Position numbers and translations under genes: made by a program
Notes under the pieces: generated by a model
Told to the model about the DNA's origin: nothing
The model's database searches: none
What the model saw: only the letters and a program-made list of their open reading frames with translations
Assembly (NCBI RefSeq): GCF_016741855.1
Contig: NZ_JAERRH010000007.1
Location: 124,001 to 188,000, forward strand
Length of the DNA: 64,000 nt
Reading direction: 5' to 3'
Origin: Streptomyces musisoli
GTDB taxonomy: Bacteria > Actinomycetota > Actinomycetes > Streptomycetales > Streptomycetaceae
Shown: positions 23,758 to 33,239 of the stretch, one piece after another
Position numbering within the stretch: the stretch's first letter is position 1
Layout: the number at the start of each line of letters is the position of its first letter

Positions 23758-23806
23758 TGGAGCGGGTGACGAGAATCGAACTCGCGCTCTCAGCTTGGGA
23801 AGCTGA
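23758..23806. repeat. attR: 49-bp core within intact tRNA-Gly
   Basis: Exact match to 8087-8135. It covers the CCA end, acceptor 3' strand, T arm and the anticodon arm's 3' side and loop of the tRNA. Confidence 0.93.
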
Positions 23807-23831
23807 TGTTCTACCATTAAACTACACCCGC
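23758..23831 (-). tRNA. tRNA-Gly (anticodon CCC)
   Basis: Read on the minus strand, the 74-nt gene folds into the cloverleaf. The acceptor GCGGGTG pairs with CACCCGC. The D arm has AATGGTA. The anticodon stem TCAGC/GCTGA encloses loop TTCCCAA (anticodon CCC). The T arm is GCGAG-TTCGATT-CTCGT. CCA is encoded. It is the integration target of the element. Confidence 0.97.
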
Positions 23832-24101
23832 GTAAGTACGGACATGGTCTCGATGAACCCCGTGTCCGGACGCTCGCTCACTTTACATCATCGCAGACCC
23901 CTGGTGCTCGAATCCCGGGGGTTTGAGTCTGTCTCAGGGTGGGATCCGGCTGCGGGCGGCTCGAGTTGGGGCGTACCGTGGAGGCGCTGTGGAGGCCGGA
24001 GTGCCGCCTGGAGAGTCGTCTCTTTGATCCCGTAATGTGGCTTTTGTCGTCCGGGCAGAATCGCCGGACGAGGCTCTTGGGGAAGGGACTTGAGGGACTT
24101 G

Positions 24102-24260
24102 ATGGAACGCACCGTCGTCCGCTGCGCGGACGGGCACGTCTTCAGCACCGCTTCGTTCCCGATGCAGAAGGCCGAGCGGCTCGGCCCCGGCCGGCTCGTG
24201 CGGTGTCCGCGATGCGCCCGGCTCCGCAGTGCGGTGCCCGTGGTCATGGAGAAGCGGTAG
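24102..24260 (+). CDS. 52-aa zinc-ribbon-like protein
   Basis: The product reads MERTVVRCADGHVFSTASFP, then RLGPGRLVRCPRCARLRSAV and ends VVMEKR. Cys8/His12 and CPRC (Cys35, Cys38) form a probable zinc site. Similar short proteins are conserved in Streptomyces next to the tRNA/dcd region, as far as I recall. The ATG lies behind GAGGGAC. A strong hairpin follows before dcd. The function is unknown. Confidence 0.7.
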   Translation: MERTVVRCADGHVFSTASFPMQKAERLGPGRLVRCPRCARLRSAVPVVMEKR

Positions 24261-24371
24261 CAGCGGTACGAGCGGTAGGCGGTACCGAGCGGTGCGAGCG
24301 GAAACCGGCACCGGGCGGTACGGCGGCAAACGGGAAGGTCAGGGACCGGCTGTAGTCGGAGTGTGACAGCG

Positions 24372-24411
24372 GGCGCGCGGAGCCGTCGTGATTGCCACGG
24401 CTCCGCGCGCC
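24372..24411 (+). terminator. 15-bp hairpin between the zinc-ribbon gene and dcd
   Basis: Perfect arms GGCGCGCGGAGCCGT and its complement flank a 10-nt loop. It probably terminates the upstream small gene. The dcd promoter overlaps its right half. Confidence 0.75.
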
Positions 24412-24422
24412 TTGCGTATCCT
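24392..24422 (+). promoter_or_regulatory. Putative dcd promoter giving a leaderless mRNA
   Basis: TTGCCA (24392-24397) and TATCCT (24417-24422) are 19 bases apart. The -10 element ends 6 bases before the dcd GTG, and no Shine-Dalgarno sequence precedes the GTG. Confidence 0.45.
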
Positions 24423-24428
24423 CGCTAC

Positions 24429-25004
24429 GTGCTTCTCTCAGACAAGGACATCCGGGCCGAGATCGACGCCGGGCGGGTGCGGATCGATCCCTACGACGAA
24501 TCCATGGTGCAGCCGTCGAGCATCGACGTACGGTTGGACCGGTATTTCCGGGTGTTCGAGAATCACCGGTACCCCCACATCGACCCCTCCGTCGAGCAGG
24601 CCGATCTGACCCGCCTGGTCGAACCCGAGGGCGATGAGCCGTTCATCCTGCATCCCGGGGAGTTCGTGCTGGCCTCCACCTACGAGGTCATCACCCTGCC
24701 CGACGATCTCGCCTCGCGGCTCGAGGGAAAGAGCTCGCTCGGCCGGCTGGGTCTGGTCACGCACTCCACCGCCGGTTTCATCGACCCCGGGTTCAGCGGT
24801 CACGTCACGCTCGAGCTGTCCAACCTCGCCACGCTCCCCATCAAGCTGTGGCCGGGGATGAAGATCGGTCAGCTGTGCATGTTCCGGCTGTCCTCGCCCG
24901 CCGAGCACCCCTACGGCAGCGAGCGGTACGGCTCCCGGTACCAGGGGCAGCGCGGGCCGACCGCCTCGCGGTCCTATCTCAATTTCCATCGGACCCAGGT
25001 GTGA
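24429..25004 (+). CDS. dcd: dCTP deaminase
   Basis: This 191-aa protein matches dCTP deaminase along its length: MLLSDKDIRAEIDAGRVRID, QPSSIDVRLDRYFRVF, the signature GKSSLGRLGLVTHSTAGFID, and GFSGHVTLELSN with the catalytic Glu. It converts dCTP to dUTP for dTMP synthesis. The GTG at 24429 is the conserved start, directly before LLSDKDI. A probable phosphoribosyltransferase follows 13 bases later, likely in the same transcript. Confidence 0.96.
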   Translation: MLLSDKDIRAEIDAGRVRIDPYDESMVQPSSIDVRLDRYFRVFENHRYPHIDPSVEQADLTRLVEPEGDEPFILHPGEFVLASTYEVITLPDDLASRLEGKSSLGRLGLVTHSTAGFIDPGFSGHVTLELSNLATLPIKLWPGMKIGQLCMFRLSSPAEHPYGSERYGSRYQGQRGPTASRSYLNFHRTQV

Positions 25005-25017
25005 GGGCTACGACGAC

Positions 25018-25521
25018 ATGACCGACGCAGACGTGCGGGAGAACCTGACCTACGAACGGTTCGGGTCCGCCATCCGGGAGCTGGCGCAGACGATCGCCGA
25101 CGACGGGTACGAGCCCGACATCGTGCTGAGCATCGCGCGTGGCGGGGTGTTCGTCGCCGGCGGGCTCGCCTACGCCCTCGACTGCAAGAACATCCACCTG
25201 GTGAACGTGGAGTTCTACACCGGCGTGGGCACCACCCTGGAAATGCCGGTCATGCTCGCGCCCGTGCCGAACGTGATCGACTTCTCCGACAAGAAGGTGC
25301 TGATCACCGACGACGTCGCGGACACCGGCAAGACCCTGAAGCTGGTCCGCGACTTCTGCCTCGACACCGTCGCCGAGGTGCGCTCCGCGGTGATCTACGA
25401 GAAGTCGCACTCGCTCGTGAAGTGCGAGTACGTGTGGAAGCGCACCGATGACTGGATCAACTTCCCGTGGAGCGTCGAGCCGCCCGTGGTGAAGCGTGAG
25501 GGACAGGTCCTCGACGCGTAG
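25018..25521 (+). CDS. Phosphoribosyltransferase (hypoxanthine/xanthine type)
   Basis: This 167-aa type I phosphoribosyltransferase has the PRPP loop VLITDDVADTGKTL and an N-terminal IVLSIARGGVFVAGGLA. The hood resembles Gpt/HPRT-like proteins annotated in actinobacteria as purine phosphoribosyltransferases. The base specificity cannot be read from sequence. It follows dcd closely. Confidence 0.85.
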   Translation: MTDADVRENLTYERFGSAIRELAQTIADDGYEPDIVLSIARGGVFVAGGLAYALDCKNIHLVNVEFYTGVGTTLEMPVMLAPVPNVIDFSDKKVLITDDVADTGKTLKLVRDFCLDTVAEVRSAVIYEKSHSLVKCEYVWKRTDDWINFPWSVEPPVVKREGQVLDA

Positions 25522-25540
25522 CGAACCGTCCACGCCAGGC

Positions 25541-25586
25541 ACGCCCGGCAGGCCGTCCACGCCCGGCAGGCCGTCCACGCCCGGCC
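25541..25586. repeat. 18-bp tandem repeat, 2.5 units
   Basis: ACGCCCGGCAGGCCGTCC occurs twice in tandem plus a partial third unit, just after the phosphoribosyltransferase stop codon and before its terminator. Confidence 0.85.
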
Positions 25587-25603
25587 CGGGGCGTCGTACA
25601 CCG

Positions 25604-25632
25604 AGGGCCCTCGGCATGTTGCCGAGGGCCCT
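25604..25632. terminator. Bidirectional terminator
   Basis: Perfect 13-bp arms (AGGGCCCTCGGCA) with a TGT loop lie between convergent genes (phosphoribosyltransferase and Yip1 protein). Confidence 0.85.
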
Positions 25633-25656
25633 GTCGCATCCGGTGGCCGGCGACCG

Positions 25657-26616
25657 CTAGAACGTGCCCAGCTTCACTATCGACAGCAGCGCGACCAGCT
25701 GGATCGCCGACGCGCCCAGCGCCTTCGGCCAGGGCAGGTCGTGGGAGCGGGAGACCATCAGGGTCAGCAGGGCGCCCGCGCCGATCCAGGTGGCCCAGCC
25801 GAGGACCTGGACGAAGCCGGCGTCGCCGCCGAAGAACATGGCGAAGACCAGGCGGGGCGTGTCCGTGAGGGCCGCGATCAGCATGGACAGGCCCACCGTG
25901 GGCTGCCAGGCGCCGTCACCGCCCAGCTGGCGGGCCAGGGTGTGCGTGACCACGCCCAGGACGAACAGGCCCACCACCATCGCGACGGCCGCCAGCAGCA
26001 CCATCGGCACCGTGGTGGAGAACGAGGAGTCGATCGCGTCCTTGCGGGCGTCGTCGAAGCCGAACACGGCCAGCAGGCCGTACAGGAAGGTCACGATGAG
26101 CGCGGGGGCCCACATCGTGTAGTCCCGCATGCGCAGGAACGTCTGGTCGGGGGCGAAGACGACCCCCTTGAGCAGTGCCTTCCAGTGCAGGGGAGGACCG
26201 ACCGGGCCGGCGGGCGCGGCGGCCGAGCCGGCGTGGTAGGTCGAGCCCTGGGTGTAGCCGGCGGCCTCGTCGACCGAGAACGCCTGGGTGTGGCCCGGGT
26301 TGTTGGCCGCGTACGGGTCGTGCGGGGCGTGCCCGGGCTGCGCGTAGCCGCCGTCGCCGAAGTACTCCGGTCCGTCGTCGGCCGGCCCCGGGTAGCCGTA
26401 CTGCTGCCCCTGCTGCGGGTACGACGGCTGTGGCGCCGACGGGTAGCCGTAAGACGGGCCCGAGGGGCCCGGCCGCCCGTACGACGGCTGTCCGTGAGAC
26501 GGACCCCTGGGCTGAGCGGGGCGTTGCCCGCGTCCGCGCGACGGTCCCTGGGGAGCCTGCTGTCCTTGGGGGGTGCGGTTGTCCCGGCCCCCGCGTCCGA
26601 TCCTGAATCCAGCCAC
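25657..26616 (-). CDS. Yip1-domain membrane protein
   Basis: This 319-aa protein has an N-terminal half rich in Pro, Gly, Gln and Tyr (repeated PSYG/QPSY motifs), predicted disordered and cytoplasmic. A C-terminal domain follows with about five membrane helices: MWAPALIVTFLYGLLAVFGF, VPMVLLAAVAMVVGLFVLGV, GLSMLIAALTDTPRLVFAMF, GWATWIGAGALLTLMV and ALGASAIQLVALLSIVKLGT. This is the YIP1 family layout. Its function in Streptomyces is unknown. Confidence 0.8.
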   Translation of the reverse strand: MAGFRIGRGGRDNRTPQGQQAPQGPSRGRGQRPAQPRGPSHGQPSYGRPGPSGPSYGYPSAPQPSYPQQGQQYGYPGPADDGPEYFGDGGYAQPGHAPHDPYAANNPGHTQAFSVDEAAGYTQGSTYHAGSAAAPAGPVGPPLHWKALLKGVVFAPDQTFLRMRDYTMWAPALIVTFLYGLLAVFGFDDARKDAIDSSFSTTVPMVLLAAVAMVVGLFVLGVVTHTLARQLGGDGAWQPTVGLSMLIAALTDTPRLVFAMFFGGDAGFVQVLGWATWIGAGALLTLMVSRSHDLPWPKALGASAIQLVALLSIVKLGTF

Positions 26617-27000
26617 GTCATCGAACGTACCTGGTCCCGGCGGCCGACGGGCCGGGCCCGGCGCTCAGGGCCCGGCTTTGCGGCCGACCTGTGACATCCC
26701 CTAAGGGACCGTCAGGCCGCGGTACCAGGGGACCGTCGGGGACCGCTCAGGGTTCCCCGGGAGTTTCGCGGAGCACCGCCCGAGCCCGGGGGAGCAGGAC
26801 CGTGCGCCGGAGGCGGTGTTCAGGCGGGCGAGGCATGGCGGGGCATCCGCAGAAGGTGAGGTGCGGCCGCCCCGGGCCGGCCCGCGCTGCACGGCCGGTC
26901 GGCGGGGCTCGGGGGTCCGTCCTCCCCGGTGAGCCGCAGCGCCCACAGCGCCACCACCCGCGCCGCCGCGCACCCGGCGGCCACGCCGCCCCACACCAAC
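26617..27000. other. Intergenic region, no gene supported
   Basis: The frames here give low-complexity Arg/Pro/Gly-rich products. I see no hairpin or repeat that stands out. Confidence 0.4.
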
Positions 27001-27189
27001 GGTCAAGGGCCGTACGGCCGGCGTCTGGCTGCTGGTGGCGCTCGCCTCCGGCGCCATGTTCGGTTGCCTGATGAGCATGCCTGGCGCCCGATCCTGCTCG
27101 GGCAGGAGGCGAACGCGGTGTCCCTGCTGTTCGCCGGGGGCGGCTTCGTACTCGTCCTGTTGGTGTACGCCGTCACGACCGGCTTCTGA
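27001..27189 (+). pseudogene. Frameshifted small membrane protein
   Basis: Two coding-like hydrophobic stretches lie in different frames: TAGVWLLVALASGAMFGCLM (about 27016-27075), then AWRPILLGQEANAVSLLFAG and FVLVLLVYAVTTGF, ending at the stop at 27187-27189. Joined by one frameshift near 27085 they would form a small two-span protein. It may be a decayed gene or a sequencing error. No clear start is visible. Confidence 0.35.
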
Positions 27190-27221
27190 GAACGGTCGGG
27201 GGCATGGTCCAGGATGGGTCC

Positions 27222-27548
27222 ATGAGCGTAGTGAAGATCAACGTGCTGACCGTGCCCGCCGAGCAGCGGGAGGTGCTGGAGAAGCGGTTCGCCTCGCGGG
27301 CCCACGCGGTGGAGAACTCCGACGGCTTCGAGTGGTTCGAGCTGCTGCGGCCCGTCGAGGGCACCGACACCTACCTCGTCTACACGCGCTGGCGTGACGA
27401 GGAGTCCTTCCAGGCGTGGATGGAGGGGCCGATGAAGTCCGCGCACCAGGGCGGCGGCGAGGGCGGCGAGCGTCCGAAGCCGGCGGCCTCCGGCTCCACC
27501 CTGTGGTCCTTCGAGGTAGTCCAGCAGGCATCCCCGAAAACCCCTTAA
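27222..27548 (+). CDS. Antibiotic-biosynthesis-monooxygenase (ABM) fold protein
   Basis: This 108-aa protein has the ABM ferredoxin-like pattern: VVKINVLTVPAEQREVLEKR, NSDGFEWFELLRPVEGTDTY, and VYTRWRDEESFQAWMEGP. Members include small cofactor-free monooxygenases and haem-degrading enzymes; which applies here is not visible. The ATG at 27222 is used because the shorter form begins at the conserved first strand. Confidence 0.82.
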   Translation: MSVVKINVLTVPAEQREVLEKRFASRAHAVENSDGFEWFELLRPVEGTDTYLVYTRWRDEESFQAWMEGPMKSAHQGGGEGGERPKPAASGSTLWSFEVVQQASPKTP

Positions 27549-27594
27549 CCCACCCCCACCCCCACCCCCACCCCCACCCCCACCCCCACCCCCC
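27549..27594. repeat. ACCCCC tandem repeat, about 7 units (G-quadruplex-capable on minus strand)
   Basis: Adenines occur every six bases from 27552 to 27588 in an otherwise pure C tract, directly after the ABM stop codon. The minus strand is (GGGGGT)n, able to form stacked G-quadruplexes. Confidence 0.95.
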
Positions 27595-27731
27595 GCGGCC
27601 CGGCGGCCGCGGGGGGACTGATCGGCAGATCGGTTCCACACCCAAGGAACGGCGGATCGGGCCGGCCTGCGGGTTTACGGAGAACGGCCTCCATCGCGGT
27701 GGAACGGATCCGCCGATCACGCCGTGCATAC

Positions 27732-27770
27732 GACGGCGCCCCCTGCCTGTGCGGGGCAGGGGGCGCCGTC
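27732..27770. terminator. Terminator between ABM gene and Fe-S reductase gene
   Basis: Sixteen-bp perfect arms (GACGGCGCCCCCTGCC) with a 7-nt loop, 19 bases beyond the stop codon of the minus-strand Fe-S gene. It is likely to work in both directions. Confidence 0.88.
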
Positions 27771-27788
27771 GGGGTTTTCAGTGGTCGG

Positions 27789-30071
27789 TCACTTCACCGG
27801 TTCCGGTTCCGGCTCGCTCTCGGTCTCGGGCTCGCCCGCCGGGTCGACCGGCGTCCTGACCGAGTCCAGCAGGAGCTGGGCGACGTCCACGACCTGGATG
27901 GACTCCTTGGCCTTGCCGTCGTTCTTCTTGCCGTTCACGGAGTCCGTGAGCATGACGAGGCAGAACGGGCAGGCGGTGGAGACGATGTCCGGGTTGAGGG
28001 AGAGGGCCTCGTCGACGCGCTCGTTGTTGATGCGCTTGCCGATCCGCTCCTCCATCCACATCCGGGCGCCGCCGGCGCCGCAGCAGAAGCCGCGCTCCTT
28101 GTGGCGGTGCATCTCCTCGTTGCGCAGGCCGGGGACCTTGCCGATGATCTCGCGCGGGGGCGTGTAGATCTTGTTGTGGCGGCCCAGGTAGCACGGGTCG
28201 TGGTAGGTGATGATGCCCTCGACCGGGGTCACCGGGATCAGCTTGCCCTCGTCCACCAGGTGCTGGAGCAGCTGGGTGTGGTGGATGACCTCGTAGTCGC
28301 CGCCGAGCTGCGGGTACTCGTTGCCGAGCGTGTTGAGGCAGTGCGGGCAGGTGGCGACGATCTTCTTGGCCGACTTCGGCTTCTTCGACTCCGCGGTGAC
28401 CTTGCCCTCGTCGTCCAGCTCCTCGCCGAACGCCGTGTTCAGGGCCATCACGTTCTCCATGCCGAGCTCCTGGAACAGGGGCTCGTTGCCGAGGCGGCGG
28501 GCGGAGTCACCGGTGCACTTCTCGTCGCCGCCCATGATCGCGAACTTGACGCCCGCGATGTGCAGCAGCTCGGCGAAGGCCTTGGTCGTCTTCTTGGCGC
28601 GATCCTCCAGGGCGCCGGCGCAGCCGACCCAGTAGAGGTACTCGACCTCGGTGAGGTCCTCGATGTCCTTGCCGACGACCGGGACCTCGAAGTCGACCTC
28701 CTTGGTCCACTCCAGGCGCTGCTTCTTCGCCAGGCCCCAGGGGTTGCCCTTCTTCTCCAGGTTCTTGAGCATCGTGCCCGCCTCGGACGGGAACGCGGAC
28801 TCGATCATCACCTGGTAGCGGCGCATGTCGACGATGTGGTCGACGTGCTCGATGTCCACCGGGCACTGCTCGACGCAGGCGCCGCAGGTGGTGCAGGACC
28901 ACAGGACGTCCGGGTCGATGACGCCGTTCTCCTCGGCGGTGCCGATCAGCGGACGCTCGGCCTCGGCGAGGGCGGCGGCCGGAACGCCGGCCAGCTGCTC
29001 CTCGGACGCCTTCTCCTCGCCCTCCACGGTCTTGCCGCCACCCGCGAGCAGGTAGGGCGCCTTGGCGTGGGCGTTGTCGCGCAGCGACATGATCAGCAGC
29101 TTCGGGGACAGCGGCTTGCCGGTGTTCCAGGCGGGGCACTGCGACTGGCAGCGGCCGCACTCGGTGCAGGTGGAGAAGTCCAGCAGGCCCTTCCAGGAGA
29201 ACTGCTCGACCTGGGAGACGCCGAAGACGTCGTCGTCACCGGGGTCGGTGAAGTCGATCGGCTTGCCGCCGGAGGTCATCGGCAGCAGCGCGCCGAGGGA
29301 GGTCTCACCGGTGGCGTTGCGCTTGAACCAGATGTTCGGGAACGCCAGGAACCGGTGCCAGGCCACGCCCATGTCGGTCTTCAGGGCGACCGTGATCATC
29401 CAGATGAAGGAGGTCGCGATCTTCAGGCCGGCGAAGAAGTAGGTGAGGTTCTGGAGCGTGGAGACGTCCAGGTCCCGCAGCCAGGCGACGACCGGGTACG
29501 AGATGAAGAAGGAGGCCTCGTAGCCGTCCACGTGGTGCTGGGCGCCTTCGAGGGCGTGCAGCATGAAGATGCAGACGCCGACGATGAGGATGACGGCCTC
29601 GACGAAGTACGCCTGGCCGAAGTTGGAGCCGGCGAAGCGGGACTTGCGGCCCGGCTTGTCCGGCTTGCTCAGCTGGCGGATGACGATCAGGACGAGGATG
29701 CCGAGGGCCGTCATCGTGCCGAGGAACTCGACGAAGACGTTGTACGGCGCCCAGTCACCGATGATCGGCAGGAGCCAGTCCGCCTGGAACAGCTGCCCGA
29801 TGGCGTTGACGATCGTCAGCAGCAGGGAGAAGAAGCCCACCGCCACGAACCAGTGCGCCACGCCGACGATGCCCCAGCGGTTCATCCGGGTGTGGCCGAG
29901 GAACTCCTTGGCCACGGTGATGGTGCGCTGTGCGGGATCGTCGGTCCGCGTACCGGCGGGCACCGGCTGGCCCAGCCGCATGAAGTTGTAGATCTGCAGG
30001 AGGGCGCGGCCGAACAGTGCCACGCCGACCACGATCAGGACCAGCGACACGATGATCGCGGCGAGTTGCAT
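27789..30071 (-). CDS. Membrane-bound (Fe-S)-binding heterodisulfide-reductase-like oxidoreductase
   Basis: This 760-aa protein has an N-terminal membrane part with about five or six helices (related to the NarI/HdrE type), then two 4Fe-4S motifs CTECGRCQSQCP and CTTCGACVEQCP. Two CCG-type domains follow, with CPHCLNTLGNEYP/HDPCYLGRHN and GFCCGAGGARMW/ACPFCLVML. The fusion resembles HdrD/GlcF-like proteins of actinobacteria, which probably pass electrons between a soluble dehydrogenase and the quinone pool. The substrate is unknown. The ATG is close to a region with no ribosome binding site better than AGGAG (30079-30083 on the minus strand). Confidence 0.88.
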   Translation of the reverse strand: MQLAAIIVSLVLIVVGVALFGRALLQIYNFMRLGQPVPAGTRTDDPAQRTITVAKEFLGHTRMNRWGIVGVAHWFVAVGFFSLLLTIVNAIGQLFQADWLLPIIGDWAPYNVFVEFLGTMTALGILVLIVIRQLSKPDKPGRKSRFAGSNFGQAYFVEAVILIVGVCIFMLHALEGAQHHVDGYEASFFISYPVVAWLRDLDVSTLQNLTYFFAGLKIATSFIWMITVALKTDMGVAWHRFLAFPNIWFKRNATGETSLGALLPMTSGGKPIDFTDPGDDDVFGVSQVEQFSWKGLLDFSTCTECGRCQSQCPAWNTGKPLSPKLLIMSLRDNAHAKAPYLLAGGGKTVEGEEKASEEQLAGVPAAALAEAERPLIGTAEENGVIDPDVLWSCTTCGACVEQCPVDIEHVDHIVDMRRYQVMIESAFPSEAGTMLKNLEKKGNPWGLAKKQRLEWTKEVDFEVPVVGKDIEDLTEVEYLYWVGCAGALEDRAKKTTKAFAELLHIAGVKFAIMGGDEKCTGDSARRLGNEPLFQELGMENVMALNTAFGEELDDEGKVTAESKKPKSAKKIVATCPHCLNTLGNEYPQLGGDYEVIHHTQLLQHLVDEGKLIPVTPVEGIITYHDPCYLGRHNKIYTPPREIIGKVPGLRNEEMHRHKERGFCCGAGGARMWMEERIGKRINNERVDEALSLNPDIVSTACPFCLVMLTDSVNGKKNDGKAKESIQVVDVAQLLLDSVRTPVDPAGEPETESEPEPEPVK

Positions 30072-30271
30072 TGGGGCTCCTGAGGCGGCCTCGGTCTGAA
30101 CGAGCTGTCTGAACTGATCGACGTTACTAAGCGGTAACTTATGTAGTCCGTCTGAGAGTACCCCTATCTTCCGTCGAGATGCAGCAGAGCGCGGGGTGAT
30201 ATGGGTCGCCGCCAGGCAATCGGATCGTGTTATTCATACCGAATTGCTAATTTCGCCCCTACCTTAGAGCC

Positions 30272-31297
30272 GTGCTCTACGGGATCGCCGCCGCCACCGC
30301 CGCCCTGCTACTCGCCGCCGTGCTCGCGGCGGTTTTCCGGGCGCCCGCCCTGAGGGCCGGCATCCTCGACCGCCGCTGGCAGCGGCCCCTGCCGCTCCTC
30401 GGCGGGCTCGCCGTCGTGGCCGTCACCTGCCTGGTCGCCGGGGTGGGGGAGTGGAGCCGGGTCGCCCCGCTCGGTGAGGGGGTCGGCGACCTGCTGACGG
30501 CGGCGGCAGCGGTCGCCGGGCTCGGTCTGGTGGCCGACGTGTGGCGGCTGCGCACGCGCGTGCTCGTCGCCGGCACGGTCGTGGCGGCCGCCTGGGTGGT
30601 GCCGTACGACGAGACGGGCGTGCCGGGCGGGATGCTGGCGGTCGGCTGGATCGTCCTCGCCTCGCTCGCCTTCAAGGGGCTCGACCATGCCGACGGCCTG
30701 GCCGGCACGGTCGGGGTGGTCACCGCCTTCGGGGTGGGCGCGTGCGCCGCGGCGGAGGTGATGGACGGGCTGGCCGTGCTGCTGAGCGTGGTCGCCGCCG
30801 CCCTCACCGGTTTCCTGATGCACAACTGGCATCCGGCGCGGATCGGCCTCGGCGCCTGCGGCTCCCTGTTCACGGGGTTCCTGCTGTCCTCCGCCGTCGT
30901 CTTCACGCGCGCGGGGTACGAACTCGGGCCGAGCGTGGCGGTGGTCTTCTGCCTCAGCGCCGTCGCCGTCGCGGACGCGCTGCTCGTGGTCCTCGCCCGG
31001 ACGGTGGCCCGGCGTCCGCTGCTCCGGCGCGGCCCGGACCATCTCGCGCACCGGCTGCGGAGGCTCGGGCTCACTCCGCAGGGGTCGGTCGTGCTGCTGG
31101 GGGCCGCTTCCTTCTCCTCGGTGCTCGTGGGGGTACTGGTGCACGCGGGATGGACCGGAAGCAGGGCCGCGCTCTGGGTGGCCGGCGGGGCGGTCCTCGT
31201 CGTTCTGGTGCTCGTACTCCTTCGGAGTCCTGCCCAGCCGCCCCGGCCTACGACATCTACGCAGGTCAGCGGGCGGTTGCGTGTAAGGAACGGATAA
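30272..31297 (+). CDS. MraY/WecA-like glycosyltransferase family protein with altered active-site motifs
   Basis: This 341-aa, about ten-span membrane protein follows the MraY/WecA order of motifs. The usual double-Asp motif appears as GLVADVWRL, the NxxDGxDGLA motif as KGLDHADGLAGT, and GD-x-GS as GACGSLFTGF. A C-terminal DHLAHRLRRLGL matches the conserved His loop. Two key Asp residues are thus Ala and Cys, so normal sugar-1-phosphate transfer to polyprenyl phosphate is doubtful. The GTG start has no ribosome binding site. Confidence 0.75.
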   Translation: MLYGIAAATAALLLAAVLAAVFRAPALRAGILDRRWQRPLPLLGGLAVVAVTCLVAGVGEWSRVAPLGEGVGDLLTAAAAVAGLGLVADVWRLRTRVLVAGTVVAAAWVVPYDETGVPGGMLAVGWIVLASLAFKGLDHADGLAGTVGVVTAFGVGACAAAEVMDGLAVLLSVVAAALTGFLMHNWHPARIGLGACGSLFTGFLLSSAVVFTRAGYELGPSVAVVFCLSAVAVADALLVVLARTVARRPLLRRGPDHLAHRLRRLGLTPQGSVVLLGAASFSSVLVGVLVHAGWTGSRAALWVAGGAVLVVLVLVLLRSPAQPPRPTTSTQVSGRLRVRNG

Positions 31298-31299
31298 GA

Positions 31300-31320
31300 G
31301 TTGAGCCTTGCTGACTCAGG
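31300..31320. promoter_or_regulatory. HAIR-like element 1 (HspR operator) upstream of dnaK
   Basis: GTTGAGC-N7-ACTCAGG, two mismatches from the HAIR consensus CTTGAGT-N7-ACTCAAG. Confidence 0.8.
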
Positions 31321-31351
31321 TCTGTTGACCCCGAGAATCTCCTCGTGCACA

Positions 31352-31372
31352 CTTGAGCCTGTTCCACTCAAG
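31352..31372. promoter_or_regulatory. HAIR element 2 (HspR operator) upstream of dnaK
   Basis: CTTGAGC-N7-ACTCAAG, one base from consensus, ending 19 bases before the dnaK ATG. HspR, encoded at the end of this operon, binds such sites together with DnaK. Confidence 0.9.
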
Positions 31373-31391
31373 TCAGCTGGAGGAATCAACC

Positions 31392-33235
<1,844 letters not shown>

Positions 33236-33239
<4 letters not shown>

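Larger units (their letters stand above)
8087..23806. mobile_element. Integrated AICE (pSAM2-type) in tRNA-Gly(CCC), carrying arsenic and DUF3800 cargo
   Basis: The element is delimited by a 49-bp exact direct repeat equal to the 3' part of tRNA-Gly. Its core is int, xis, an HUH replication initiator, Spd-like membrane proteins, an FtsK-like translocase and a GntR/Kor repressor, the standard AICE set. The repeat-to-repeat length is about 15.7 kb. Integration is downstream of the tRNA anticodon arm, and the element supplies a new tRNA 3' end plus a new terminator. All core genes look intact, so it may still be mobile. Confidence 0.92.

Noticed and set aside
27699..30083. A 794-codon open frame on the plus strand
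   Set aside because: It is the complement of the Fe-S reductase gene. The product is low-complexity, rich in Asp/Val/Leu/Arg, with no domain, and the minus strand has all the motifs.
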